A stretch of DNA of 64,000 nt from Caprimulgus europaeus (GCA_907165065.1 OU015532.1:43750839-43814838); one strand, 5' to 3'; counted from the stretch's first letter, positions 12,201-22,996 are shown. A program made the numbers and translations. Notes: generated by a model from the letters alone, not told the origin.

Positions 12201-15200
12201 GCGTCATCAAGGGCGCGCAGTACGTCTGCAAGAACGGCGGCAAGTGCGAGATGGACATGTACATGCGCCGCAAGTGCCAGCAGTGCCGGCTGAGGAAGTG
12301 CCAGGAGGCGGGCATGCGGGAGCAGTGTGAGTGCAGGGCATGCTGCTGGCGGGAGCACCCTGCTCTGGGGTGGGCTGGGGGCCCGTGGGTGCGAGGGGAG
12401 GGGACAGCGTGAGCGCTGGGGGGTCACACGTGAGCCGTGCGGGGTGCATGTGGAGTGGAGTGTATGTGGGAAGTCACTGAGAGCTTAGCAGGGATCGGGT
12501 GGAGAGGTGAGGCTGTCAATGAACACCACCGGTGTGCTGGGAGCCCCAGTCCTGCTGTATTCCTTGAAATTCCTTCAATTTTGTAAGATTTCATGGAAAA
12601 TGACATCAGAGGAAAGACTCACAACTAAGATTTACATGTTCTTCAGTGTGCTGTCAACTGTATCAGTAAACTCAGGCTTCTGTCTGTCTTGTGATCAGGA
12701 CTGCAAGGTTGGTCACCATGCTCCTTGAACAACAGGCACTTTCCTTTGCCTCGTACTGTGAGCTTGTGACAGAGGTCAAGGGCAGCACCACAGTACTGCA
12801 GCTGTGTTTGTGCAGACCTGATCTCGCTGCTCCCTTTAATGAACTCTGCTGTTCTTCTCACACAAGCCATAAGGCTGCTGTTTCTGATTATTCAACAATG
12901 TTCCTGTTACCATAGCCAGAACAGCCCTCCTCTGCCAAGGCATCCAGGTTTCATCCCATTGCTGGCCAAGGCATCTGGGTTTCATCCCATTTCTGGCCAA
13001 GACTGACCAAATGGATGCCCAGTTAATGTTAAATCTATGTGAAGTCTCCTTTTCTGACATCCAGCACCCAGAACAGTGAGGAACAGAGGGTATTTTGGAA
13101 ACATCTTATAAAAATACTTTTGCACAAAGTAAGTCCCAGTGAGCTGCACCACAGAAACCCACTGTTCAGTTTTTTCAGTGTGAAACACAGCACACCTAAC
13201 ACGTAATCAGTGTCTTTGTCACTCTGGTTTGTATCAGGATTACATCTACTGTCTTTGCCCCGTTTCCCCCTGCTCCCAAGAGCTACAAAACAGATGTACT
13301 TGAAAAGTTATGGAGCAAGGCTCCCTGTTCACCTTGCTACTCTTTTGTTGCAGGTAGATACTAGAGAGCCTCAATGTGTTTCTGTGTCTTTCATTGTTTC
13401 AATGTGTTTCATTGTCTTGTTTGAAGCCAGCACAGGAAAATTAGACTGAAATCTTTGGGTTGTTATTATCAAGTGTTTGGCAATTTGTGTCGACACTGTA
13501 ATCCCCACTGCAAATTTGCCTTGTTAATCTTGACAGAAACTGAGGATTTTTTCCTCCAGCTGTTTCACTTGGAAGGTCATTGCAGAACTTCCCTCTGCTA
13601 ACTGTTGGAAACATTCTTCTAGTTCCCAGACTGAAGTTAGTCATGGTCTGTTTATTGTTCTTAAGCCAGTGTGAGCCATGAGACTACACAGTTCCTTCAT
13701 GGCAAACCAAGTACCTTAAACTGCTTTGAAATCAGCATGGTGTAGGAGCTTGCACACAGGCAGTTTGTTTAAAGATTCAGTATTATCTGGTAACTTGTTA
13801 CTCAGCTATAAATTCTTTGTGCATCTGAGTCCCAAGATGAGGGACTGTAATCACTTGGATTAATTACTTCCCTTCTGAAACTAACACTGGCTAGCATTCT
13901 CTAATCTTACAGATTCCCTTTAATTTAGTAATTGTATTGGATGTGTTTGCTGTTAGAATTGTAATTTTTGTGCGTGTAGGAACCTGTGTGCCCATCCTCT
14001 CTGTTGGAAGTCAAGGATAAAGATTACTCTCAGCTTGAATGTGCTGTAGTCTTTGTCTTTCCCTCCAATCCCCTGCGCTGTCCATTTCAGAATGCTCGCT
14101 CTCACCAGTTCTCCATTTCTTGTCTTCACGTTTAACACGATTTGTTTGAGAAGTGCAAGTGCCTACTTGTTGGGTTTGGAGCCTGCCTTCCTGTGTAGCA
14201 GCCATGTTTCCTATGCATAAAAAATGGCCAAAGAATGTTTCAGCACTTTAAAAATTTTATTTGCAAAGTCAAGCTTTTATTTTTTTTTTCAATCTTTGTT
14301 CCTGAAGATGGGTTTCTTTTCCAGTCAGTTTCTTTTCTACTTTTTGTTTGCTCATCACTAACTCACAGGATGATTCTCTTGAAGATGATCCTTGAATCCA
14401 GGTATGTCTGGTAGTTTCCTTTTTTCTTTTTGAATGCAGCTTGCAGATAGTTTTTGAAGCTTTGACTTCAACAACAAACCTCCTCTACATTCAAATCAGT
14501 GAATTCTTCAGTTAACTTAGGCTGTTAACACGTTTTTGTATTTAAATTAGCTAATGAGCAGTTGGTCAGGTAAGATTTTTCACAACACTTGCCTCTGAGT
14601 TGTTTTGTTCCTTACAATGAATGTTACACCTGAATGGCACATCCTTTGAATTCACGACTGAAGAAGACTTCTAGCCCTATTCCTGAAGGACTTGCAGTCC
14701 TTGGTACGCTTTACACAAAGCTATTTGTTCGTTATTCATCTTGCCCTATGTTACTGCTCTACAGTCTGCTGTAGATGGGCTTTGTAGAATATTTTCCCTA
14801 CACTCTTGAACTCTATCCAGTTGTGGTGGGTTGACCCTGGCTAGATGCTGGGTGCCCACCAAAGCCCACTCTACCACTCCCCCTCCTCAAATGGGCAGGG
14901 GGAGAAAATTATAACGAAAAGCTCGTGGGTGGAGATAAGGACAGAGAGAGATCACTCACCAGTTACTGGCACGGGCAAAACAGACTCGACTTGGGGGAAA
15001 AAACAAATTTACTTTATTACCAATCAAAATTAGAGGATAGTGAGAAGTAAAACCAAATCTTAAAACACCTCCCCCATCCCTCCCTTCTTCCCCGGCTTAA
15101 TCTCTTTCCCGATTTCCACCTCCTCCCCCCAGCAGCACAGGGGGACAGGGAATGAGGTTGGGGTCAGTTCATCACACGTTGTTTCTGCCGCTCCTTCCTC

Positions 15201-18200
15201 CTCAGGGGGAGGCTCCTTCCCCCGCACCAGCGTGGGGTCCCTCTCACGGGAGACAGTCCTCCACCAACTTCTCCAGCGTGAGTCCTTCCCATGACTGACA
15301 GCTCTTCATGAACTGCTTTGGCATGGGTCCATTCCATGGGGTGCAGTCCTTCAGGAAGGGACTGCTCCAGCGCGGGTCCCCCACGGGGTCACAAGTCCTG
15401 CCAGCAAACCTGCTCCGATGTGGGCTCCTCTCTCCACAGGCCACAGGTCCTGACAGGAACCTGCTCCAGCGTGGGCTTCCTGCGGGGTCACAGCCTCCTT
15501 CGGGCATCCACCTGCTCCGGTGTGGGGTCCTCCACGGGCTACAGGTGGTCATCTGCTCCACCACGGACCTCCAGGGGCTGCAGGTGGTCATCTGCTCCAC
15601 CATGGACCTCCATGGGCTGCAGGGGGACATCTGCTCCACCATGGACCTCCATGGACTGCAGGGGCACAGCCTGCCTCACCATGGTCCTCACCACAGGCTG
15701 CAGGGGAATCTCTGCTCCGGCGCCTGGAGCACCTCCTCCCCCTCCTTCTTCACTGACCTTGGTGTCTGCAGAGTTGTTTTCTCTTACATCTTCTCACTCC
15801 TCTCTCCAGCTGCAAAGTGTGCAGCTTTTTTCTTCCCTCTCTTCCCTTTTTTTTTCTTAATTCTGTTATCACAGAGGCGTTACTGATTGGCTCGGCCTTG
15901 GCCAGCGGCGGGTCCGTTCTTAGCCGGCTGGCATTGGCTGTGTCGGGTCGGACATGGGGGAAGCTTCTGGCAGCTTCTCTCACAGAAGCCACCCCATGTT
16001 CCCCCCCCCCACTGCTACCAAAACCTTGCCATGCAAACCCAATACACCAGTACTGACTGATCTCTCAAGAGGAAGATGAAATGACACAAGCTGTTAGTTC
16101 AGCTGTATCAGAAGAAGACACAACAGCAGGATAATATAAAATACAATGGACCCATCATGGCATGTGAAGAGGGCACCTGTGGGAGTCTGTTATGACGTTT
16201 TGGGGATCTGCTCAGTGGGGAGTGTTGCTGTTGCCTTTCTGAGATCTGCAGAGCGTGATGAAGGGAGCTTCTGTCCTTTGTGAACACTTTGCGTGGCAGT
16301 GTGATTAAAAGGAAGGCAATGGAATAACTTAAAGTGGGGAAAAGAGGGAGAAGCAAATGATAAGTATCACTGTCTGCTCTCTGTGTCGTGTACTCTCTGA
16401 TGTACCAGGATCAGGCAGCTGTGATCTCTGTCTCTCCATCCCCAGTCTGTTACCCTGTGTTGAGTGTGGTTTCCAGTGTGCTCCGATGTCGTGGTTGATC
16501 TCTGGCTATTCCTGCTTTAGATGTTCTGTCTGAAGAACAGATCCAGCTGAAGAAAATGAAGAAGCAGGAAGATGATCAGGCTCGGACAGTCGTGGTGCGC
16601 CCAAACCCTCCGAATCCACCAAGCCCTTCCCACAAATTGACACCTGAACAGTTGAGCATGATCAAAAAGCTTGTGGCCGCTCAGCAGCAGTGCAACCAGC
16701 GCTCATTCACAGACAGGCTCAAAGTGACGGTAACAACTCTTTATCAGTGTGCCCAAAATAAGCAAAAGTGAACTTTGGGGAGTTGGGGTTGTGGGTAAGT
16801 TATTTGGGAGAACAGAGATACGTTAGGCATTGCATCTGTGGGCTGAAGTTCTGTGAAGATGATGTTCCAGTGTGTCTCATTTTCTTTCTCTGTTTTCTTC
16901 ATCTTCTTGTCTTTTTGCCCTGGCTCCTTCTTTCACACGTATACACTGTCTCTTCCCATTCCCACAGCCGTGGCCCCAAGTTCCTGACCCCAATAACCGT
17001 GAAGCAAGGCAGCAGCGTTTTGCTCACTTTACAGAACTCGCAATTATCTCTGTGCAAGAGATTGTGGACTTTGCCAAGCAACTGCCTGGCTTCCGGGAGC
17101 TCACCAGGGAAGATCAGATCGCTTTGTTGAAGACATCTACCATAGAGGTGAGGGTTTGGCTCCACCACAATACATAGTAGCAGAGATGAAGGAATTTGGA
17201 GTACCCACCTGGAGAGCTGGTTCCATCCCTTTTTTTTTGGGATGACAGGCTGATGGCAGTCCCTCAGCTATGGGACCATTCCTGCAGTGGCAGGCTATAC
17301 TGGCAAAGGGTCATGGAGGGGAGTGAGGAGAGAGCCTTGGTAGTGGTAAGCAGGTATTCCCCCTTCTCAGAAGCAGACATGGTAAAGGTTGCAGCAGAAT
17401 TGACCTTGGAATTTTCAAGCACTCTCAGAGAAACCGCTTGGAGGTTTGTTTTTTTGGGTTTTCTGTCTGTTTGTTTGTTTGTTTTTTCCCAGAGGGACTC
17501 ATCAGATTATCAGTGCTGTAATATAGTCTTTCCTGTTTTCCAATCCAGTATATCTGTTCCTGGTTTCAGGTGATGTTGTTGGAGACGTCTCGCCGCTACA
17601 ATCCAGAGATCGAGAGCATCACCTTTCTCAAGGACCTGAGCTATAACCGGGATGACTTCGCCAAAGCAGGTGGTGCATTAGACAGGTGTTTCTTCCTTCC
17701 CTGTGTCCTGTGTGCTTTGATCTTTTCCTTTTTGATGCAGGCTGCTGGAAACAGTATCTAGGGCCTTAAAGCTGAAGTCAGGTGAGATGTGTAGAACAGG
17801 ACCAGACCAATACTCCCACAAACCTTTTTTTTTTTGCTTTTAACATGTGATCCTAGCTCAGTTCGTGTCTTTTTTTCAGGTGTGAACTTGCTTGGGAAAA
17901 TTTGGACTCTTGTAACATGAAAATCTTGCTGTGAGGGTGCACCTAGGGCTAGCAGCTGGTGTGAGATCTGATGTGGACGTGTGGTCTTAGAGCCATATCA
18001 GATCACAACAAATCAAACCCCAGTTTTCTCTCCTTTGCCAGTATATCACTTGCTAATCTGGGTGCATGCTTTGAGCTATGACGTTAGTGTGATTGTGTTG
18101 CAGTTGATATGAATCCTGTGCTGTGCACTGAAGATCTCCCCAGAGTGCTTCAGACGTCATCAGCTCAGTATACGATGGTCTGTGGTGATGGGATTTCTGA

Positions 18201-21200
18201 AGTCTGTCTTTCCAGGAGTGATGATTGTCTGTAATTTCAGATGAAGTAACAGGAAGTGTGTATCTTCAGCATTTCTGAAAACAAGACTTTGGCTGCCCTT
18301 CATGTGATGTTTTTGATTCCTTGGGTAGCTATTTAACTGTTTATACTTGAGATGGCTTTTATTTACAACTTTCCTCTTTGATGTTCTTCCTGGTAGCCTT
18401 TTCCTCAGATTATTAGAAAGTCAAAAAGCAGACAGACAGAAAGATTCACAGAATCACAGAATTGCCTGGATTGGAAAAGCCCTTTAAGATCACTGAGTCC
18501 AACCATTAACCTCACACTGACAAGTCCCCGACTGACCCAAGTCCCTCAGCACTGTGTCTACACGACTCTTCAATCCCTCCAGGGATGGGGACTCCACCAC
18601 TGCCCTGGGCAACCCCTTCCAAAGCCTCAGAACCCTTTCAGCAAAGAAATTCTTTCTCACATCCAATTTCAACTGCCCTGGGCACAACTTGAGGCCGTTT
18701 CCTCTTGTCCTGTCACTTGTTCCTTGGTTAATCAGACCGACTCCCACCTCTCTTCACCCTCCTTTCAGGGAGTTGGACAGAGCCAGAAGGTCTCCCCTCA
18801 GCCTCCTTTTCTCCAGGCTCAACACCCCCAGTTCCTTCAGCTGCTCCTTGTTAGACATGTGCTCTAGATCCTTCCCCAGCTTAGAGGTTCCCTCCATCTT
18901 GTTCATCCTTCTCTGATGCAGTTGTACTGCAGGAAATTACAAACTTGGATGCTGTTTTGGGGGAAAGACCTAAAGTTTTCACCATGGTTGTGTAGCACAT
19001 AGCACAGAGAGACCTGATTTGACAGTGGCCTCTAAATGTTATGACAAGGAATATCAGTGCATTTTCTGCCTGACTGCATTTATCAAAGGAGGCAATTGGA
19101 AGCCAAAGTCAGGCTCTGCCTCAGCTCTCCCAGGTTTTTGAGCTGAAGGAAGTGGTATAGTTCAGACTTCTTAGAACTGTATGTTTTCAGCTCAGATGGA
19201 CTTCAGATGAATCTGAAGCATGGGATTAAAGCTTTCTTTGAAAGCGAGAAGGCTGCTGGGTTTGCAGGAGGTGATGGTGTGAGTGTGGAAAGTGTAGATG
19301 TGGTTATTGGTGAGCTTCTGACTTTTTGGCCGACTTATCTGATCGTTGATGTCGTGTTCCTTTAGCTGTTGCCTGGTGATGTGCTGTGGGACACTTAAGG
19401 CTCTAGCAGGACCTAGAAATAGTATCATTTTATAGTTAGAGCTCAACTCCTCAACCACTGTGGCTGGTGCTCACCAGCAGTAGTGGGATGTAAAGGGAGG
19501 TTCCAGCCACACTTGGAGCATAATGTAGGGGTGTTTCCCTGCCTGCCTGTTCTCCCCACTCCCTGGCCTACTGTGGTGAGTTCCTGGCAGTTTATTCCCT
19601 GAGAGGGAGGGTGTGAAAGAGGAGACAACTGTCATTGCCTCACCTTGTTCTCTTCTGTCCATTGCAGGTCTGCAGTTTGAGTTCATTAACCCCATCTTCG
19701 AGTTCTCAAAGGGAATGAATGAGCTACAGCTCAACGATGCTGAATATGCACTTTTAATTGCCATCAACATTTTCTCTGCAGGTAAAAAGTCAAGGAGATG
19801 TGAAGAGCTGCAGCAGTGAGTCAGAGGGCTAAGAAAGTAGCATTAAGGAAGGTCGCGAGCTAAACAGGAGTAATAGAGGGTGTATAGGGTCCAGTGACAA
19901 AGGGAACATGTTGCTATTTCTGCTTAAGTGTATTCATGATATTCTACATTTTCTAGTGCCACCTCCAGAGGAAATCAGATTCCTCACTGCTGGAAAAGTG
20001 TGTAGAAAAATCAGCCAATATTTATCTTCCTCATTTAGAAATTGTTATTTTACTGTCCCCTTGATGTACTCGAATGCCTCTGGTGTGACACAGGTCATGT
20101 GGCACGCGTGACATCTAGTGGTGAAGTGAATATAGTCTGGGTGTGAGACCAGTGTCGCTCTGGGCCAGGGCAGGGCTTTGCTCAGAAGCCACCTCTACCC
20201 TTTACATCTGTTTCCTGTCTTGTAACCCAAAAGATTTTGTTGTTGTTGTTGTTGTTGTTGTTGCTCTTTTCTAACTGGCTCAGCTGCTGGAGAGGCTTTC
20301 CCATTCCTTCCTGAATTCCCCATCTTCAGTGGGACAGGAATGTGAGACCAAACACACATAGTGCTGTTTGGTGTCTCTAACCTTCCATCTCTGTAGGAGT
20401 CAGGTGGGACTCCCTGTGTGCAGCAGACATGATGGAGAAAGAACAGTTAAAGAACACTGACATGGCTGCTGCAGTCATGGGTGGCTCTCCCAGCTCTGCT
20501 GGGGGGATGCTGGATGAGGTTTTGGGAAGAGACTGTACTGAGGGGCTGGGGTTGGACAGAGATGCCAAGTCCAGTGAAGCTGCCTGTGGCAGCCTGCTTC
20601 ATTCTCACCTGCTTTTTGGCAGACCGACCGAATGTGCAGGACCAGTCCTTGGTGGAGAGGCTGCAGCACACCTACGTGGAGGCCCTTCATTCTTACATTT
20701 GCATCAACAGACCAAATGTAAGTGTCTGACCAGAACATCCCCAGCGCTGATGGAAACTGATGTTGTGTTTATGTGGGCACAGTTCCTGCAGCACTGCCTG
20801 GGACAGGTCTCTTGCTGCCTGTACTGGCGTGTTCTTCCCTTCTGTGGCTGTTTGGTAGCAGCTGTAAATGCTGTTTGTGGCTGTTTGGTAGCAGCTGTAA
20901 GTGCAGGATTTGTGAGCTCTCACAGCCTGCTGTCCTGTATCACATTTCATCATGGAAACTCATGGAAAGTTGGGGTTTTTTGTTTGGTTTTGGGGTTTTT
21001 TTGGACAAAGTTTTAGTGTGAATGTGCTAACAGATGTCTCTGTGTGTGTGACTCTGCAGGACCGCCTGATGTTCCCACGGATGTTGATGAAGCTGGTCAG
21101 TCTTCGGACACTGAGCAGTGTCCACTCCGAGCAGGTGTTTGCCCTCCGGCTGCAGGACAAGAAACTCCCTCCCCTGCTCTCAGAAATCTGGGATGTGCAT

Positions 21201-21206
21201 GAGTGA
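9141..21206 (+). CDS. NR1H3: Liver X receptor alpha (oxysterol nuclear receptor), complete 8-exon coding region
   Basis: This is a nuclear receptor that binds oxysterols, pairs with RXR on DR4 elements and drives cholesterol-efflux and lipogenic genes such as ABCA1 and SREBF1 (family knowledge). The join is 9141-9258, 12060-12326, 16521-16729, 16968-17147, 17570-17669, 19668-19781, 20623-20717 and 21060-21206. The DNA-binding domain has eight zinc cysteines at residues 60, 63, 77, 80, 96, 102, 112 and 115, with the P-box CEGCKG. The ligand-binding domain fills about residues 170-409. It retains the signature around FAKQLPGF, a His at about residue 383 and a Trp at about 405 (human His421/Trp443, the ligand switch), and the AF-2 tail [11 protein letters not shown]. 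Human LXR-alpha has 447 residues; the 38-residue difference is N-terminal. I recall chicken LXR-alpha as 409 residues. LXR-beta is less likely, because the hinge and neighbour gene fit alpha. Confidence 0.97.
9259..12059 (+). other. NR1H3: NR1H3 intron between coding exons 1 and 2
   Basis: This 2.8 kb intron has no further exon that I can support. It contains a short CA run at about 9703-9716 and AT-rich sequence around 9780-10250 with several chance frames. It ends in a long polypyrimidine tract (12010-12040) and the acceptor CCGGTAG at 12059. Confidence 0.7.
12060..12326 (+). CDS. NR1H3: NR1H3 coding exon 2: DNA-binding domain
   Basis: This exon encodes residues 40-128. It covers the basic linker [10 protein letters not shown], both C4 zinc modules ([21 protein letters not shown], then CKNGGKC and CQQC) and the start of the C-terminal extension [13 protein letters not shown]. 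The exon enters in phase 1 (split Glu) and leaves in phase 1 at T|GTGAGT. Base composition is much richer in G+C and CpG than the flanking introns, with mostly G or C in third positions. The open frame continuing past 12326 is intronic read-through. Confidence 0.96.
12934..13003. repeat. 31-bp tandem repeat, about 2.2 copies
   Basis: The unit begins GCCAAGGCATC at 12934 and restarts at 12965 and 12996. Copies 1 and 2 differ at a few positions. It is intronic and has no coding consequence. Confidence 0.8.
14817..14821. repeat. Left target-site duplication CCAGT
   Basis: These five bases directly precede the LTR terminus TGTGG and are repeated exactly after its other end at 16047-16051. Confidence 0.88.
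14822..16046 (-). mobile_element. Solo LTR of an avian endogenous retrovirus, with 5-bp target-site duplication
   Basis: The plus strand begins TGTGGTGGGTTGACC and ends CCCAATACA, giving TG...CA termini. It is flanked on both sides by CCAGT (14817-14821 and 16047-16051), an exact target-site duplication. The length is 1225 bp. Sense is inferred to be the minus strand, where a CCAAT box (about 15885-15891) precedes an A-rich TATA-like stretch and AATAAA lies at 15013-15018, about 190 nt before the element's end. No gag, pol or env sequence is present, so it is a recombined solo LTR. It sits antisense in the intron between the DNA-binding and hinge exons of NR1H3. The family resembles abundant bird LTRs, but I cannot assign a Repbase name with certainty. 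Confidence 0.9.
15537..15735. repeat. 39-bp tandem repeats inside the solo LTR
   Basis: Units starting at 15537, 15576, 15615 and 15654 are exactly 39 bp apart, and the next starts at 15696 after a 42-bp step. Each carries GGCTGCAGG and CTGCTCCACCATGGACCTCC or a near variant. More diverged units extend upstream from about 15340. Because 39 is a multiple of three, the repeat makes long open frames on both strands; these are not genes. Confidence 0.85.
16047..16051. repeat. Right target-site duplication CCAGT
   Basis: These five bases directly follow the LTR terminus AATACA and match 14817-14821. Confidence 0.88.
16521..16729 (+). CDS. NR1H3: NR1H3 coding exon 3: hinge and start of ligand-binding domain
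   Basis: This exon encodes residues 129-198: [15 protein letters not shown], a proline-rich hinge ([12 protein letters not shown]), then the first helices ([16 protein letters not shown] and FTDRLKVT). The acceptor is CTGCTTTAG at 16520 and the donor is ACG|GTAACA at 16730. The split codon at the 5' junction reads TAT (Tyr) where mammalian LXRs have Cys. The exon ends in phase 0. Confidence 0.95.
16968..17147 (+). CDS. NR1H3: NR1H3 coding exon 4: ligand-binding domain
   Basis: This exon encodes residues 199-258, from [16 protein letters not shown] through the helix 3 region [20 protein letters not shown] and the nuclear-receptor signature [18 protein letters not shown] to STIE. The acceptor is TTCCCACAG, the donor is GAG|GTGAGG, and it is in phase 0 at both ends. 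Confidence 0.96.
17570..17669 (+). CDS. NR1H3: NR1H3 coding exon 5: ligand-binding domain
   Basis: This exon encodes [33 protein letters not shown], residues 259-291 (helices 5-6 and the beta turn). The acceptor is TGGTTTCAG, the donor is GCAG|GTGGTG, and it ends in phase 1. Confidence 0.96.
17670..19667 (+). other. NR1H3: NR1H3 intron between coding exons 5 and 6
   Basis: This 2 kb intron has no supported exon. It contains the antisense CR1 fragment at about 18445-18915. Confidence 0.75.
18445..18915 (-). mobile_element. CR1 LINE fragment (3' end, antisense)
   Basis: The plus strand starts TTCACAGAATCACAGAATTG, the complement of a CR1 3' terminus, then reads into the usual 'GAGTCCAACC', 'GGGGACTCCACCACTGCC', 'TTCTTTCTCACATCC' and 'CTCCTTTTCTCCAGGCTCAAC' blocks. 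It is a 5'-truncated, non-coding relic. CR1 is the dominant retrotransposon of bird genomes. Confidence 0.9.
19668..19781 (+). CDS. NR1H3: NR1H3 coding exon 6: ligand-binding domain
   Basis: This exon encodes [38 protein letters not shown], ending in the split Asp codon (phase 1). It covers helices 7-8. The acceptor is CCATTGCAG and the donor is GCAG|GTAAAA. Confidence 0.96.
20237..20263. repeat. GTT (TTG) microsatellite
   Basis: About nine GTT units occur in the intron between coding exons 6 and 7 of NR1H3. Confidence 0.9.
20623..20717 (+). CDS. NR1H3: NR1H3 coding exon 7: ligand-binding domain, RXR interface
   Basis: This exon encodes [32 protein letters not shown], residues 330-361, leading into the helix 9-10 region used for RXR dimerisation. 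The acceptor is TTTTTGGCAG at 20622, the donor is AAT|GTAAGT, and it ends in phase 0. Confidence 0.96.
20843..20907. repeat. 33-bp tandem duplication
   Basis: The segment TGTGGCTGTTTGGTAGCAGC at 20843 recurs at 20876 with only small differences downstream. It lies in the last NR1H3 intron. Confidence 0.85.
21060..21206 (+). CDS. NR1H3: NR1H3 coding exon 8: helices 10-12 and stop
   Basis: This exon encodes [38 protein letters not shown] and the AF-2 helix [10 protein letters not shown], with TGA at 21204-21206. The His of VHSEQ and the Trp of EIWDVHE are the ligand-activation pair known from human LXR crystal work. The acceptor is GACTCTGCAG. Confidence 0.97.
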   Translation, partial: DRLMFPRMLMKLVSLRTLSSVHSEQVFALRLQDKKLPPLLSEIWDVHE

Positions 21207-21715
21207 CCGCGCGCGCGCTCCCAGGGCACTGACATGCCGACAGAACGCCATCTCCCAGCCTTTGCTAGCGAGAAGCCAGCCTTCCCTCTCCAAAGCACTG
21301 AACTCTGGGCCAGGCAGTGCAGAGAGTGATGAGCCTGGGGTTTCAGTGTTGTCATGAGACTATGCAGGAGGCAGCTGGGGTAGATGAGGTGGGGGGGTTG
21401 GTTTTGCTGTAGTGCCCATACCCCAAAGGAATAACATGAAACATCTGAAAACGGTAGAAATGAAGACCTTCCCCACACACACATGCACCTCTTTCTTCAG
21501 AGTCTTTCTCTTCTCTAAGCATGTCCTGAGGGCTTGCCCATTGATCATCTTCTCTCTTGTTGATTATGAAAATGAATTTGCAGGAACTTGCCAAACCCTC
21601 TCTGTTGAGAGTAACCCAGCTCAAAAGGCTTCTGCAGGGTCCCCAGTGTACCTGGATCTGAGGAGCTCAGGGAAGTCAATGTGGATGTTCTGGGGGTTTC
21701 ACTGGGTTTCCTAGA

Positions 21716-21721
21716 AATAAA
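21716..21721 (+). terminator. NR1H3: Proximal polyadenylation signal AATAAA
   Basis: An exact hexamer 510 nt after the stop, followed within 20 nt by TGTATGTGCTG as a GU-rich downstream element. Confidence 0.6.
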
Positions 21722-22996
21722 ATCTCTTGTATGTGCTGCCCTTTACGATTCCAAGAGAAGTAGCTGTAATTTTGTTATGATGAGACTTCATCTCTAGAGC
21801 TGCCCTTTGTTCTGACCCTCCTTCAGAAAAAGGATTCCTCTAACGTGTAGTGCCCTTTGTCTAACAGGGAGGTCCTCTGGGTAGGGAACATTTGTACATC
21901 AGGAAGGTGTCAGGCATAAAGTAGTAGATTTTTTTTTTTTATGCAATACATTGCAGTTTTATATCATGGTGGTTCTCAGCCAGTTCATGCTACCTTTGAT
22001 TTGCTAACAGCTGGAAAACTTAGTTTGAAACAAATCAGGGCATAGATTTTTATCTTTAAGGGTGGAATAAAAGAAGGATAGGTGGGAAGGACTGTTACCT
22101 AGGCAAGGTAGGTGTGGTGGAAGGATCTCAAAAACTTCCAGGAATTTGGAGCATGTGGTATGTGTTCCAAGGTGGGTGTGAAGATGCATCGGCCAAGGAG
22201 AGAGGACACACTGCACTTAGTGAAATATGTGGGCATTGCGTAAGCTATGGGCTGCACAACTCTCGGATCATGGGCTGCAGGAATATTGGGTGTAACCAGA
22301 TCCACTTGCCTCTTCTTCCTTTGCCAAAGTCTTTCCAAGGTACTTGCTCAAGGTTTTAGTGATGGTCCTGGGATATGGAGGTCCCTCCTGTATGAGGAGA
22401 GCCCACTGCTTTAGAAGGACACTTTGGTCTTGTATCCTTTCTTCACTTTGGGCACTGTGAGATCCACTCTGGATTTATGCCCCAAGTTCTTAAGTATCCA
22501 CATCCATAAGTATTCTAGGATTTACAGCAATATTTTGTCTGACAGAAGAAAAATACACTGTTGTAAAACATGTTCCTTATATTTTGCAAGAAACAACATC
22601 TTACGGCTGATCTCGGAGATGTAACCTTAAGTATTCTGGTAGCTTGGTCTCATGAGTCTTCTCTGTCATAGGGGTCTGTGTTTGCTTGCCCGGTGAGCAT
22701 CCCAAGAGCCTAGGTTCACATGGCTCAGTTGTTTTGTTTTTGTTTGGTTTTTTTGGTTTTGTTTTTTTTTTTGGCTGTGTATCTGAGCGCTATGCCCGTG
22801 GTGAGGGTATCGTGTCCATTTTGCACTTGAGGTTGGTCCCCTGCCACTGGCCTTCACTCTGCACCTTTGTAAAGCACTTGTAACAATCTGTAAAATAATC
22901 TGTTGTTTTTTATAACTCATTGCAATTGCAAAAATTCTTGTTTAAATCTGTATTTTTAACTAATCTGTTTGAGAAATGTTAATGTTTATATAAAAG

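Larger units (their letters stand above)
12327..16520 (+). other. NR1H3: NR1H3 intron between coding exons 2 and 3
   Basis: This intron of about 4.2 kb includes a 31-bp tandem duplication (12934-13003) and the solo LTR at 14822-16046. Without the LTR and its duplicated site the intron would be about 3 kb. Outside these I see only unique sequence with T-rich patches near 14280 and 14400. Confidence 0.75.

Noticed and set aside
12327-12412. Extension of the NR1H3 DNA-binding exon past 12326 as an open frame
   Set aside because: A consensus donor GTGAGT begins at 12327 and the hinge exon at 16521 restores the conserved protein, so the extension is intron read-through.
15244-15992. Open frames of 80-190 residues on both strands with periodic peptides
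   Set aside because: They are produced by the 39-bp tandem repeats within a solo LTR, not by genes.
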